Shown: positions 39,475-48,776 of the stretch, piece after piece
How the letters are laid out: each line of letters starts with the position of its first letter
How positions within the stretch are numbered: position 1 is the stretch's first letter
DNA from: UBA7328 sp965247965
GTDB lineage: Bacteria; Bacteroidota; Bacteroidia; Chitinophagales; Saprospiraceae
DNA: 64,000 nucleotides
Assembly: GCA_965247965.1 (NCBI GenBank)
Contig: OZ252053.1
Location: forward strand, 5,022,001 to 5,086,000
Reading direction: 5' to 3'
Translations under genes and position numbers: made by a program
Notes under the pieces: generated by a model
The model's database searches: none
What the model was told of the DNA's origin: nothing
Seen by the model: only the letters and a program-made list of their open reading frames with translations

Positions 39475-41068
39475 TTAAAAAATAGCCTGTATGTCTTGAA
39501 GTTGTTTTACACAATTAAGACTTATCTGTTCAGTCAAAGGGCTCGGGATGGTGAGTGCCTGAGCCTCGTTTTTCTTTTTCATCAGGGCTTGTACCATAAA
39601 GATGATTTTGTCACTGGTCAGGGGAGAGTTCAAAGTAGTTTTTAGACATTGATCAACTGCGGAGGTTATTATTGAGGTAGATAAATGATGTTTGGTGGCG
39701 TAACTAATCACGTCAATAAATACCTTGGGTTGATCTGAAAAATATTGTTTGTAAAGTGCGATCAAATCGGTATCAGCCTGAAGAAAGGCTTCGCTGTTTG
39801 ACAAAGCACCAGGCTTTACGGCTAATGTCTTCAGATAGTGCTCTATTTTAATGAACCATTGATACTTACAGTGTCTTCTCTGATGAATGTCCACTACATC
39901 GCCATTTTTATCATAAATGTGAATGTGCAAAGGGTAAATTTTCACATCCACTATGGGGCCGCGCAAGTTTTCAGGAATAGAATAGTGATTGGTATCAACC
40001 GAGATGGTGTGATACTTGTCTACTCTTAATGTCTGGATCAGGGCGGTATCATAGGCTGAAACAGGCAGAACTGTCATATGAATTTTCTCCTCGCACACAC
40101 GTTCAGCGAATGTTTTAGACTCACCTTTTGATTTTCTATTGTTAAGTCTGATCAGTTTTTGCTTCAGGTGTCGATTAGCCGAATCGAGGTCGATAAACTC
40201 ATCATTTTGAGCAAAGGCTTTGCGGCGCACATATTCAACACTTCGCTCTACACGTCCCTTTTCATTGGCTCTATACACATTGCAAAAACGAATATCAAAT
40301 TGATAGTATGTGCTGATTTTAAGTAGATCATCTGTAGGTTTCTTACCTGCCCGTTCGGTAGACGGGTCTGCATTTCGCATGGTAAATCTTGCTACTGCTG
40401 TACGCATATTGTCGTACACTATCTGTGATGGCACACCACCAATGTGGCTCAGATAGTGTACATGAGCGTGCAAGAAACTGATCATAACTCGTGCCGCGTC
40501 ACGCGGTATCCTGGCGGTAGTAAAGACGAGCCCATCGGTAATTGCTGTACCCATTGGTAAATACAGCCAGCATCAATCTTTTCTGTTTTCCCTCTATTGT
40601 CAATTTAACTTCTGCCCAATCAAACTCACTGTTTTGCCCTGGGTCAATGTGCTGGCGTATGAAAATCTCCTGACCTTTTCTCAAGTGCTGTTTTACATAT
40701 TCACATACCGTAGTATAGCTGATTTCAAAACCATCGGCGATCAGTGCCTCGTGCATGTCTATACGCCGCATGCATTGTTTGGCCAAACCCGAACAATGTT
40801 TGCGCTCATTATCTTTAACAAACTGATCTATCCTGGTTCGTATCTGTTGGGTAAGTTTGCGTTTGGTACGAGAAGAACAATCGTACCGAGGTGGATCCAA
40901 AATGCCTTTAGAAGAACGGTCCTGCAAAGAACGATTCTTCTCATATTCATCAATATACTTCTTGACTGTATTGCGCGATAATCCCAGATCCTTACTGATC
41001 TTTCGTTGGGATATTCCCTGATCAAAATAGCGCAGAATAATATCTTGTTTTTGTAGCATAGTTATCAT
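39475..41068 (-). pseudogene. istA: IS21 transposase IstA (element B), interrupted by the same 22-bp insertion
   Basis: The N-terminal frame (40499-41068) has the helix-turn-helix (QRKISKDLGLSRNTVKKYI) and the first catalytic Asp (NSEFDWAEVKLTI). The C-terminal frame (39475-40554) has SQIVYDNMRTAVARF and GRVERSVEYVRRKAF. Deleting 22 bases at about 40486-40507 joins YYRQD to MISFLHAHVHYL and restores 524 codons. As written, translation stops at a TGA inside the insertion. Confidence 0.87.
40487..40506 (+). repeat. 20-bp GC-rich hairpin insertion flanked by TA (site 2)
   Basis: Identical to the unit at 9171-9190 and in the same genomic orientation, but here istA lies on the opposite strand, so the unit is reversed relative to the gene. 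Flanking TA at 40485-40486 and 40507-40508. In both elements the repaired sequence would read AT|ATG across the site. Confidence 0.85.
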
Positions 41069-41171
41069 GTTTAATAGTGCAAAACATATGATGGTTATGC
41101 ATCATATCTGCCATGATAACTGGCTCAGTTTTCAATTGGAATTCTGGCTCAGTTTTCAACCGTAATCTACA

Positions 41172-41264
41172 AAGAGCCGTATGAAGGGAGACTTTCACAG
41201 CCTGTCCCGAAAATCGGGATACGGTTCTGCGAGAGGCTTGGGGTGAAATTCCCCAGGTCTACTC
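41172..41264 (+). ncRNA. Group II intron 3' remnant (domains V-VI)
   Basis: The sequence from AAGAGCCGTATG to CTACTCGAC is identical to the 3' end of the intron at 52052-52724. It has domain V strands GAGCCGTAT and ATACGGTTC and the domain VI hairpin CTTGGGG/CCCCAGG. Its 5' part has been lost where IS21 element B was inserted. It sits inside an IS3 orfB, in the opposite orientation. Confidence 0.8.
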
Positions 41265-41590
41265 GACTTATGATCCTTGTTGCGCTTGGATGTATGAGGC
41301 CCAGGGAGCAAAGCTTGTAAGCCCATTACCCGATAGTACCATCGGTCTATACGCTTGCGACTTACCCGGTAACCCATGTCTTTCTTGAGCCATACATGCA
41401 TCCTCGGTGCTCCTTTATATGGATGCTCCAAATAGTGCTCGTCTATCAAGCGCATTAGCTCCAAGTTCAATTCAGATTCTCCTTTGGGCTTATAATAGAC
41501 TCCCGATTTATGCACTCCAACTAGATCACATTGTCTCTGTAAACTAATCGAAATATTTGACCGATCCACCAATTCTCTTTTCTGCCTCAA
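41265..41590 (-). pseudogene. IS3 OrfB, truncated by intron remnant
   Basis: The frame carries the N-terminal HTH_21 region of IS3 integrases (SLQRQCDLVGVHKSGVYY, HPYKGAPRMHVWLKKDMGY, RVSRKRIDRWYYRVMGLQAL) and ends in homology at SKRNKDHK, before the catalytic domain. Residues after that are antisense to the intron. Confidence 0.8.
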
Positions 41591-41595
41591 CGTCT

Positions 41596-41880
41596 TTACG
41601 CCAAGACCTTTTTTAAAAAATCAATTTCCACTTTTTGTTGTCCAATAACTCTTAGCAGCGACTCTTCTTTTTCCAAAACTGCATCTTTTTTACTTTTCTT
41701 CTTACCATCAAATACCTTTTCGGCATTGTCTAAAAACTCTCGTTTCCACGTGCTGATCTGTTGCGGTGATAACTCATATTTGCGTGCCAATTCTACTGTG
41801 CTCATCCGCTCCTTTAATGTCTCTAATACTACCTTTGTCTTGAATTTTGATGTGAACTTTCTTCTGGTCATTTTTACCAA
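41596..41880 (-). CDS. IS3 OrfA
   Basis: The 94-aa protein has an helix-turn-helix (RMSTVELARKYELSPQQIST, WKREFL) and a short coiled coil (ESLLRVIGQQKVEIDFLKKV). It is a typical OrfA of the IS3 family and is intact, but its OrfB partner is cut. Confidence 0.88.
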   Translation of the reverse strand: MVKMTRRKFTSKFKTKVVLETLKERMSTVELARKYELSPQQISTWKREFLDNAEKVFDGKKKSKKDAVLEKEESLLRVIGQQKVEIDFLKKVLA

Positions 41881-41997
41881 ATTTTAAGTGATTAAAATTA
41901 TACTATTTAACCGTCCTAATTTTGGGGGGAAGATCACCGGACTTGCTATCTTTAGGGCTATTAATCCAAGGTGGAGACACAGACACCTATCTGGGCG

Positions 41998-43948
41998 TTA
42001 GCCACAAGCAGAACAAAAACAAAACCATTAAAAAATGAAATTAGCGAAAATACTTGACAGATTAGGTTCAATTGAAAAGAATTCATTCATCAAAATAATA
42101 GACCAAATAATTTCCAAAAACCCGAAGAACAGCAAGGAAATTGAAGAAATATTAAGTTCTGCCGATAAAGGACTCAAATCAGTTGACAGTCAAAATATCG
42201 CAAAGATATTTTCATTAATAAAAATCGAATTCTATGAACATTTGAAATGTGAATTTCAAGATACATCTTCTCAACTTGATATTCTGATTGATATAATAAT
42301 CAGAGATGGTAATTGTATAATGAAGCAAGATTGGTTTTCAAGATTATACGAATCGGAACTCAAAAATATCAAGACCAAAATCAAACAATTAAACATCGAA
42401 TTTGCTAATGAAAAATCCAATATCGACGAAAACAGAAAGCGAGATTACAATATATATAAATCATGCATATCAACTGCTTACAGCAATGATTTAACAAATA
42501 ATAGAGATGCAAAAATAACATCGGATGAACTATCGATAATCTTAACTCTTTCGAATGAATTAGAACTTTCACAAGAAGAAATTAAGCTTATTAACTATTC
42601 GATTCTTCCAATAAAGAAATCAGATATTCAAGATGTAATAAGCAGCCTTAAAAACATCGGGGTAATTTTTTACTCAAAAAAGGAAAATACAATTTACGTT
42701 GCGGATGAAATAATTCGTTTACTGCGAAAGCTCCGTGAAAAGGAAATAGGCGATAAATTTTTGAGGAGAATATTGAAATTGCTCCGTGAACCAACAATTA
42801 ACCAAATAGCAAAAAGACATAACATTGAAAGAAAACTTAGTAATTCGGCAAAAGTTGAGGAAATCATAAAGGAAGGCGTTTCGTTTACAAGTTTGCTTAA
42901 ATCTGGAATTTACAAAGAGGGAACAACTTTAACGGACAAAAAGAAAACACTAAACGAACTTTGCGAAAAAGGACTGAACATAAAGAGGTTAAAAGGCAAC
43001 ACTCTTGATGAAAAAATTCAAAGCCTAATCTTATATTTTGAAAACGTCGAGAAAGACGAAAAAATAGGTATCTCATTGGACGGATTTGAAAAAATGTTGA
43101 CGGAACTTAATAGCACATTGCCGAAGCTGGACAAACAAATAAAAACCCAGTTTGAACTTCAAAATGAATTTGTATTGGAAGCTAATTTCTTGCTTGATTA
43201 TAATGTTAAGCCGAGAGATATTCTCGATTTAATTAATAAAGGCGACCTACTAAAGTTCATCAAGGAAAATGGAATAAAGCAAAGGGGGGATAATATTTTA
43301 AACACACTTGAACATTATAAAGATGCAGAAAATTTGCATCTCGAAAATTTTGAAAATGTTGCTTATAGAGATTTGAGCGCTTTAAAAGAGAATGGCATTT
43401 CAGTAAAAGAAAGCGAATTAGGATTAAAGTTTGAGGAACTCACGAAAACAATTTTCAAAAAGTTAGGATTTGATGTTGATGAGAAACTGAAAAAGTCGAT
43501 TAACACCAAAAAGGACATGATTGACATGCTAATTAATTTGGGCAACGATGAAATCATAATTATAGAATGTAAAACCATCAGAAAAAGAGGTTACAATAAA
43601 TTTAGCTCGGTTTCAAGACAACTAAAATCATATCAAAAGATTGCATTGGATAAAAATCTTAGAATCTCCAAAATATTACTTGTTGCACCAGAATTTAGCG
43701 ATGACTTTATAACGGATTGCGAAATGGATACGGAAATGAATTTGTCTTTGATTAAAGCCTCCTCGCTCTTCAAAATTTTTAATGCGTTCAAAACATCGAA
43801 ATATGAAAAATTCCCTCATATCCTTTTCAGGGATATTGTAATCAATGAGGAGCGAATACTAAAAGCAATAAAAAAATAATGCCGGTGGCTAATATAATGT
43901 GTAGCTGTCCATCACCCCTAAACGGGCACACGGCAGCTACACCAACCG
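41998..43948 (+). mobile_element. Probable integron gene cassette C (nuclease-like gene)
   Basis: A GTTAGCCAC core lies just before the gene (41997-42005) and a matching inverse core GTGGCTAAT (43885-43893) just after its stop, starting an attC-like folded site. That is the layout of one integron cassette of 1951 bp. The core sequence differs from those of cassettes A and B, so it comes from another integron lineage. No integrase is near. Confidence 0.55.
42035..43879 (+). CDS. Large protein with C-terminal PD-(D/E)XK nuclease-like domain
   Basis: The 614-aa protein is mostly helical for the first 450 residues, with no family I recognise; a winged-helix-like part (KKSDIQDVISSLKNIGVIFY, about 195-215) could bind DNA. 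The C-terminal part starts GLKFEELTKTIFKKLGFDVD (from 463) and has DMIDML (Asp494/497) followed by DEIIIIECKT (Glu509-x-Lys511), the pattern of restriction-type nucleases, then a QLKSYQKIA helix. It stands alone, with no methyltransferase, in an apparent integron cassette. A role in phage defence or DNA repair is an inference. Strong AT bias fits a Bacteroidota origin. Confidence 0.7.
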   Translation: MKLAKILDRLGSIEKNSFIKIIDQIISKNPKNSKEIEEILSSADKGLKSVDSQNIAKIFSLIKIEFYEHLKCEFQDTSSQLDILIDIIIRDGNCIMKQDWFSRLYESELKNIKTKIKQLNIEFANEKSNIDENRKRDYNIYKSCISTAYSNDLTNNRDAKITSDELSIILTLSNELELSQEEIKLINYSILPIKKSDIQDVISSLKNIGVIFYSKKENTIYVADEIIRLLRKLREKEIGDKFLRRILKLLREPTINQIAKRHNIERKLSNSAKVEEIIKEGVSFTSLLKSGIYKEGTTLTDKKKTLNELCEKGLNIKRLKGNTLDEKIQSLILYFENVEKDEKIGISLDGFEKMLTELNSTLPKLDKQIKTQFELQNEFVLEANFLLDYNVKPRDILDLINKGDLLKFIKENGIKQRGDNILNTLEHYKDAENLHLENFENVAYRDLSALKENGISVKESELGLKFEELTKTIFKKLGFDVDEKLKKSINTKKDMIDMLINLGNDEIIIIECKTIRKRGYNKFSSVSRQLKSYQKIALDKNLRISKILLVAPEFSDDFITDCEMDTEMNLSLIKASSLFKIFNAFKTSKYEKFPHILFRDIVINEERILKAIKK

Positions 43949-43950
43949 TT
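43885..43950 (+). other. attC-like site after the nuclease gene
   Basis: Inverse core GTGGCTAAT (43885-43893), a perfect 9-bp stem GTGTAGCTG/CAGCTACAC (43899-43907 and 43934-43942) and a terminal CCGTT with a G43948|T43949 crossover. Beyond it lies IS3 orfB sequence. The loop contains a segment similar to IS3 ends (ACCCCTAAACGGGCACAC), so an IS origin for part of it is possible. Confidence 0.5.
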
Positions 43951-44391
43951 CACCTGGCCCTTTTCACCCGCCTCTCCCTTTGCTTGGTAGTAATAGTAAC
44001 TGCTTCGTGAAATTCCTAATACATCCAATACCGCCTTTTTTGAGTGACCTTCTTTTATATACTCTGTAGCTATTATTTTACGATCTTCCTTACTTATCGA
44101 CTTATGTTGCATTTCTGACTGTATTTGCAAACGGAGCTTTTTCTCCGCTACAATCTTCATGAGTTTGTCATTCTCTCTTTTTAGCCGATTCATTTTTATC
44201 GACTCACTTTTAATCTTACGCTTTAATGAAAACCCTTCCTCCCTGTTATCCTCATATTGAGACTTCCATTTGTAGATGGATGTACACGATACACCATATT
44301 CTCGTGAGGCTTGTATACATCCGTTCTTTTTCTCAAAATTTATGACCTCTAGTTTTTCTGGTACAGACCATGTTTTACGATGTTTGTTCAT
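43951..44391 (-). pseudogene. IS3-family transposase, orfA fused to the start of orfB, truncated
   Basis: From ATG 44391 the frame gives an OrfA (KHRKTWSVPEKLEVINFEKK, REYGVSCTSIYKWKSQYED, leucine zipper MNRLKRENDKLMKIVAEKKL). It runs on in the same frame into the beginning of OrfB (KEGHSKKAVLDVLGISRSSY), then breaks at the attC-like site. The catalytic domain is missing. The outer end of the element is near 44676 (TTAGGGGGTTGG). The element is related to the IS3 at 33731-35075. Confidence 0.75.
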
Positions 44392-44410
44392 AAACACAAA
44401 TATTAAACTT

Positions 44411-44633
44411 GAGGCCCCTCCGAAAAGTATGTTTCTGAAAAATAAACAAGAGTACAGCAAAATTAAATTTGGCTCTCTCACCACCCCAGCCCTAAAGGGT
44501 GTCCACCCGCCAGAAATATTAACGAACTTAGAGGGCAGCCTCCCCTTTAGGGGCCGGGGGTGCGCGATGGCAATTCTCATGACGAAATTTAATTTGCTCA
44601 TTTTTAGCTCGTTATGCTTTTCGGAGGGGCCTC
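44411..44633. mobile_element. MITE: 223-bp full-length palindromic element with 6-bp target duplication
   Basis: Terminal inverted repeats GAGGCCCCTCCGAAAAG and CTTTTCGGAGGGGCCTC enclose a non-coding segment whose halves are near-complementary along their whole length (AAATTAAATTT on both arms, CCCTAAAGGG and CCCCTTTAGGGG near the centre). AAACTT at 44405-44410 and 44634-44639 is the target duplication. It is inserted upstream of orfA in a decayed IS3. Confidence 0.85.
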
Positions 44634-44796
44634 AAACTTAGTTAATAATTATGTGTCCAATCACTTAGGGGGTTGGAGGGAAGTGGTTAATTGAAAATGA
44701 ATAGATAACGGAATCCATTTTGCGGAAAGCTATCTATGTCCAAGACTCCAGATGTGAGCGCAAAAAAAAAGATTGTTGTCTTACTTAAGGTTCACT

Positions 44797-45117
44797 TTAC
44801 TCTTCCTCATCAAGAAGCAATTCGGCCACTTTTCGTCGATTCTCCGTCCATAAAGAATGCGTATATACCATTGTACTTCTAATATCCTTTTGAGCGAGGC
44901 TTTCCCGGATCTGCTCGAGACTTGCATTTCTGTTCAGCAAGACATTAGCATGTGTATGGCGAGCGACATATGGAGTAAGCCTGCCACTGAAGCTGAGGTC
45001 TGTTCCCACTTTTTTCAAATTCTTTTGCATGATTCTGAGAAATGAACGATAGATACTATACTTCTCTTCATCGGTCATATCTTCTTTGAGTATATTGAAT
45101 ACATACTTGTCGCCAGA
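44797..45117 (-). pseudogene. Tyrosine recombinase, C-terminal fragment
   Basis: The frame enters from the IS21 copy 2 boundary (SGDKYVFNILKEDMTDEEKY) and encodes the end of a phage-integrase-type recombinase: TPYVARHTHANVLLNRNASL (R-H box), then IRESLAQKDIRSTMVYTHSL with the catalytic Tyr. The N-terminal part is lost at the IS. Bacteroidota transposon integrases have this kind of end. Confidence 0.8.
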
Positions 45118-45217
45118 TGGCTATAACGCTCCAAACTGTGCCACCTATTTCGCTCTAAACTGTGCCACTTTCCATAATGAATAATAGTTCTAGCCTTGCT
45201 GAAAAAGCAACATCAGC

Positions 45218-46787
45218 ATGGCGAGGAATAGAAAGGACATTATGGATATCAGACAAGTATTACAGCTCAAGCAAAAAGCATATAGTAACCGTAAGGTAGC
45301 CACCTATTTAGGGATCAGTCGCAATACGGTCAATGAGTATGTAAAGTTTTTCGATGGGCTGGACCAGGACTACGGTGAACTCTTATCGATGGATGATTGC
45401 AGCTTGAAAGATCTATTTCCGACCTCGGATACAAAGGATAAAAATAGATATGAGACGTTGTCATCAAGGTTTGAATACTTTCAAAAAGAGTTAACTCAAA
45501 CAGGTTGCACCTTACAGCAGTTGTGGTTCGAGTATAAAGCACAGCAGCCTGGTGGATATGCATATACCCAATTTGTAAAGCACTATCGCAAATGGAGTAA
45601 GAAAGTAGATGCCAGTGGTATCCTTGATCATAAATCCGGAGAAAAACTGTTTGTAGATTTTGCAGGTAAAAAGCTAAACTACATTGACCCCAGTACAGGA
45701 GAATCCAAAGAAGTAGAAGTATTTGTGGCCATACTCCCTTGTTCACAGTATACCTATGTACAGGCAGTACATAGCCAAAAGCGAGAAGATGTAATCACCT
45801 GCATCAATAGATGTCTGCGATATATGGGAGGAGTACCCCAGGCCATAGTGAGTGACAATCTCAAAAGCGGAGTAACAAAAGCACACCGCTATGCTCCTGT
45901 GATCAACAAAACACTGAAGGATTGTGGGCTCCATTACAACACAGTGATCGACCCAGCACGTCCCTATAGACCGCGTGACAAAGCACTGGTGGAAGGGGCG
46001 GTAAGGCTGGTATATCAGCGTATCTATTATGAACTAAGCAAACAACAGTTCTTTAGTCTGGGTCAACTCAATGAGGCTATATCCCAGCTTCTTGATCAAT
46101 ACAATGATTACACTTTTCAAAACAAAGACACCTCAAGACGGCAGCAGTTTATGGACATAGAAAAAGGACAACTGCAACCCCTGCCGCCTCAGCCATATAT
46201 CATACGGCATTACAAACGCGGCAAGGTGCAGAAGATAAGCCACGTGTTTTTGAGCGATGACAAATCCTACTACAGCGTACCCTATAAATACATAGGCAAA
46301 CACGTCGAGGTTCAGTACAATCAAAACATAGTGGAGATTTATTACAATAGTAAACGAGTGGCTACTCATCACAAATCTCAGGGTAAGGGTATATATATCA
46401 CCAATATCAAGCATAACTCGTGCCGCGTCACGCGGTATGCCCTCGGCACATCAGGCATATAGCGAATGGTCATTGGAATATTTTGTAAAAAGAGCCGGAT
46501 ATGTCGGGCCACACACCGTAGCCTATATCGAAAGACTGATTCTACAATACAATTATCCGGAAAAAGGCTACAAGCAAGCCCAGGGCATACTGGCCTTTAA
46601 AAAACATTACGGCGATCAAAGACTGGAGAAAGCCTGTGAAAGAGCATTCATCTACAGCCGTAGCCAGTATGGCACCATAGAAACCATCCTACAAAAAGGC
46701 CTGGACCAACAAGAAGAATATTACAACACTACAGATCATCAAATCACCAATCACAAGAACATCAGGGGTAGTCGATATTATCAATAA
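45218..46787 (+). pseudogene. istA: IS21 transposase IstA, copy 2, interrupted
   Basis: The protein parts are the same as in copy 1: 414 aa to 46462, then the MPSAHQAYSEW part from 46437 in another frame. The same 22 extra bases separate them. Since both copies carry it, the insertion predates the duplication of the element. Confidence 0.87.
46416..46435 (+). repeat. 20-bp GC-rich hairpin insertion flanked by TA (site 3)
   Basis: Identical to the units at 9171-9190 and 40487-40506, at the same position in istA as in copy 1, with TA at 46414-46415 and 46436-46437. Confidence 0.85.
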
Positions 46788-46802
46788 ATAAAACCATATC
46801 AA

Positions 46803-47537
46803 ATGAATGCACAACAGACAATAGAAAAGATGAAAATGATGCGACTCACGGCCATGGCAGAGCTGTATCATCAATCCATGAACCAGAATATGTACCAGGA
46901 ATTAACAACAGATGAATGGATGACAATGCTGATTGACCACCAGTGGGAAGATCGGCAAAACAAGAAAATTAATAGTCTTATCCATCGATCGGCCATGACA
47001 CAAAATGTATCGGTTCAGGATATAGACTATACCAGTGTGAGAAAACTGGACAAAACACAGTATGAGCGTATGCTCTCACTACAGTTTATCCAGAACAAAG
47101 AAAACATCATCATCACCGGCCCGGCAGGTATCGGCAAAAGCTATCTGGCACAAGGATTAGGATATCAAGCATGTCGTATGCTCCACAAAACACAATATTA
47201 CATCCTTGCCAGACTCTTTGATCATGCACGAAAATGCCAGGTAGAAGGAAAATATCTCAAATACCTCAATGGGTTGCACAAAACCAAACTTCTCATAATA
47301 GATGATTTTGGACTTCATCCATTTAAAAAAGGAGATGCTCAAATCCTTTTAGATGTAATCGAAAACAGACATTTAAAAGCTTCTACGATCATAAACTCTC
47401 AAATACCTGTACACGGATGGCATGAACTCATTGGCGAAGGAACTATTGCTGATGCAATACTCGATAGAATTGTAAATACAGCTCACAGAATAAAACTAGA
47501 CGGTCACTCTTTGAGAAAAAAAATTACCCTTTCATGA
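46803..47537 (+). CDS. istB: IS21 helper ATPase IstB (copy 2)
   Basis: Same protein as the copy 1 IstB except for the last few residues (HSLRKKITLS), caused by an A-run of eight instead of seven. Walker A GPAGIGKSY and Walker B LLIIDDFG are intact. Which end is original cannot be decided here. Confidence 0.92.
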   Translation: MNAQQTIEKMKMMRLTAMAELYHQSMNQNMYQELTTDEWMTMLIDHQWEDRQNKKINSLIHRSAMTQNVSVQDIDYTSVRKLDKTQYERMLSLQFIQNKENIIITGPAGIGKSYLAQGLGYQACRMLHKTQYYILARLFDHARKCQVEGKYLKYLNGLHKTKLLIIDDFGLHPFKKGDAQILLDVIENRHLKASTIINSQIPVHGWHELIGEGTIADAILDRIVNTAHRIKLDGHSLRKKITLS

Positions 47538-47775
47538 TCTATGAATCGAAGACAAGATGAAAAGTAAGATTTACAACATTACAACATTACACGTAAAAAG
47601 CTCTAAGGCTTTTCCCTATGTTGAAATGTGGAAAATCACACAATTACTCACTCTAAAAAATGTGAATACAAAATGAAAATTATTGAATTCATTATGAAAA
47701 AAGACTCATATTAGCTCCATGGAAAGTGGCACGGTTTAGAGCGAAATACGTGGCATGGTATCAGCGAAATAGGCA

Positions 47776-47801
47776 GTCGCTTTGGCAACGAAGAAGAGTG
47801 A
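47776..47801 (+). pseudogene. 3' tail of the nucleotidyltransferase/HI0074-like relic
   Basis: GTCGC (47776-47780) is the second copy of the target site. After it TTTGGCAACGAAGAAGAGTGA continues the frame of the relic at 7567-7848, giving an end ...ITGRFGNEEE and a stop. This places both sides of the 39.9-kb interval in one ancestral gene. Confidence 0.6.
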
Positions 47802-47806
47802 TAATT

Positions 47807-48277
47807 TCATTGTTTCATTTCCCCCAGTATCTTTCGATGGATATATTCTATTGAGGTACTTTTTGATGAAATCAAGAGCGGAACAATTTCTAATACAGAC
47901 TTGAAAATATCAATCCATTCTTCTTCCTGATATTCGTGAGCGACGGTGTTTCTCAGCGTTCTGGCATTGTCCATTATTTTCATACTGTCTATCAGGCCGA
48001 TTTTCTCGGCTTTATTCATGTTGTCTATAAATGTATCCTGATGAGATCTCATAATCTGCAAAACAGTACGAATCACATTTTTCACATAAACTTCATAATA
48101 CCTCACGAATCTGGAACACAATGAATCGAGAAGCTCCAATTCATCCTCCGTAGTTTCAGGCCCTAAAGCTATTTTTTGACATTTCCGGAATGTATGTTGG
48201 AGATGAACCTCTGCCTTGTCGAGGAGCCTGATTTCATTTTCAAGAAGCTCTTTAAGAACATCAAAATTGTCGTTCAT
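47807..48277 (-). CDS. HEPN-domain toxin of an MNT/HEPN module
   Basis: The 156-aa all-helical protein has the HEPN RNase motif R-x4-H in ARTLRNTVAHEYQEEEW. HEPN toxins cut RNA and are silenced by their partner nucleotidyltransferase, which AMPylates a tyrosine near the motif; the Tyr after the His (AHEY) fits. Its start overlaps the partner gene by 4 bp. Confidence 0.85.
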   Translation of the reverse strand: MNDNFDVLKELLENEIRLLDKAEVHLQHTFRKCQKIALGPETTEDELELLDSLCSRFVRYYEVYVKNVIRTVLQIMRSHQDTFIDNMNKAEKIGLIDSMKIMDNARTLRNTVAHEYQEEEWIDIFKSVLEIVPLLISSKSTSIEYIHRKILGEMKQ

Positions 48278-48561
48278 AAAGCAAGAGCATTTTGCAGGGC
48301 AATAGTTTTAAATGGTGAATTATCTTCATACGTAAAACTAACAAAATCAATCTTTTGTTGACCAAACTTTGACCAAAATCCGGATTCCAAAGCTCCTCGT
48401 TCAAAAAAATGAAGTCTTTTTTCGCTTAAGATCAGAATATCAATATCTCCACCTTTAGCTCCATCATCTACCCTGCTTCCAAAAAGATACACCTTGGCAT
48501 CTCCTCGCAGAGCCTTAACTTCTTTTACAATAAAATCTGCCTTTTCCTTAGATATACGCAT
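48274..48561 (-). CDS. MNT-family nucleotidyltransferase antitoxin
   Basis: The 95-aa protein has the GS-x10-DxD motif of minimal nucleotidyltransferases (FGSRVDDGAKGGDIDILIL) and a third acidic residue in KIDFVSF. It is the antitoxin of the HEPN protein and lies directly upstream on the same strand. Complete and probably functional. Confidence 0.9.
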   Translation of the reverse strand: MRISKEKADFIVKEVKALRGDAKVYLFGSRVDDGAKGGDIDILILSEKRLHFFERGALESGFWSKFGQQKIDFVSFTYEDNSPFKTIALQNALAL

Positions 48562-48699
48562 CTATTTAATAATGATGAGTGAGTTACAAAGTTGCCAACT
48601 TTCCATTTCACGCGATGCATGATACGAGTGAAACTTAGTACACCCTATCAAAATCTTTTTTTGCAAAAATAGGCTTTTCCTGAAGCTGGGTGTTTTCCT

Positions 48700-48776
48700 G
48701 AGGCCGGGAGGCCATCAGGAACCCCGGTTGTTGATGGCCTGCCAAAGGCAGGTAGACCGATCCCCGCCTCAACGCG
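48700..48776. repeat. Dispersed palindromic repeat (GGCCTGCCAAAGGCAGG type)
   Basis: GGCCATC ... GATGGCC and CCTGCCAAAGGCAGG form nested palindromes, followed by TAGACCGATCCCCGCCTCAA. The same 40-base block occurs inside a coding region at about 61985-62024. Here it lies directly after the OsmC stop codon. Confidence 0.75.

Larger units (their letters stand above)
38584..41171 (-). mobile_element. IS21-family element B
   Basis: Ends TGTAGATTACGGTTGAAAAC and its inverted copy (to CTACA at 41171) have the TG...CA form, and the internal repeat CTGAGCCAG recurs at each end, as in IS21. Protein sequences differ from element A, so it is a separate IS. The right flank is the 3' end of a group II intron. 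The three bases AAG border both ends, too short to call a target duplication. Confidence 0.9.
41265..41931 (-). mobile_element. IS3-family element, 3' part lost
   Basis: orfA (41596-41880) is complete and orfB (from 41590) is cut at 41265 by the group II intron remnant. The outer end is probably near 41931 (GGGGGGAAGATCA). The left end is missing. Confidence 0.75.
45118..47775 (+). mobile_element. IS21-family element A, copy 2
   Basis: Same ends and genes as copy 1, 23 bp shorter because one left terminal repeat is missing. Only a few base differences from copy 1 were seen (for example at 45200, 46627, 47131 and the A-run at 47515). Left flank is a cut recombinase gene; right flank starts GTCGC, matching the left flank of copy 1. 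Confidence 0.9.
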
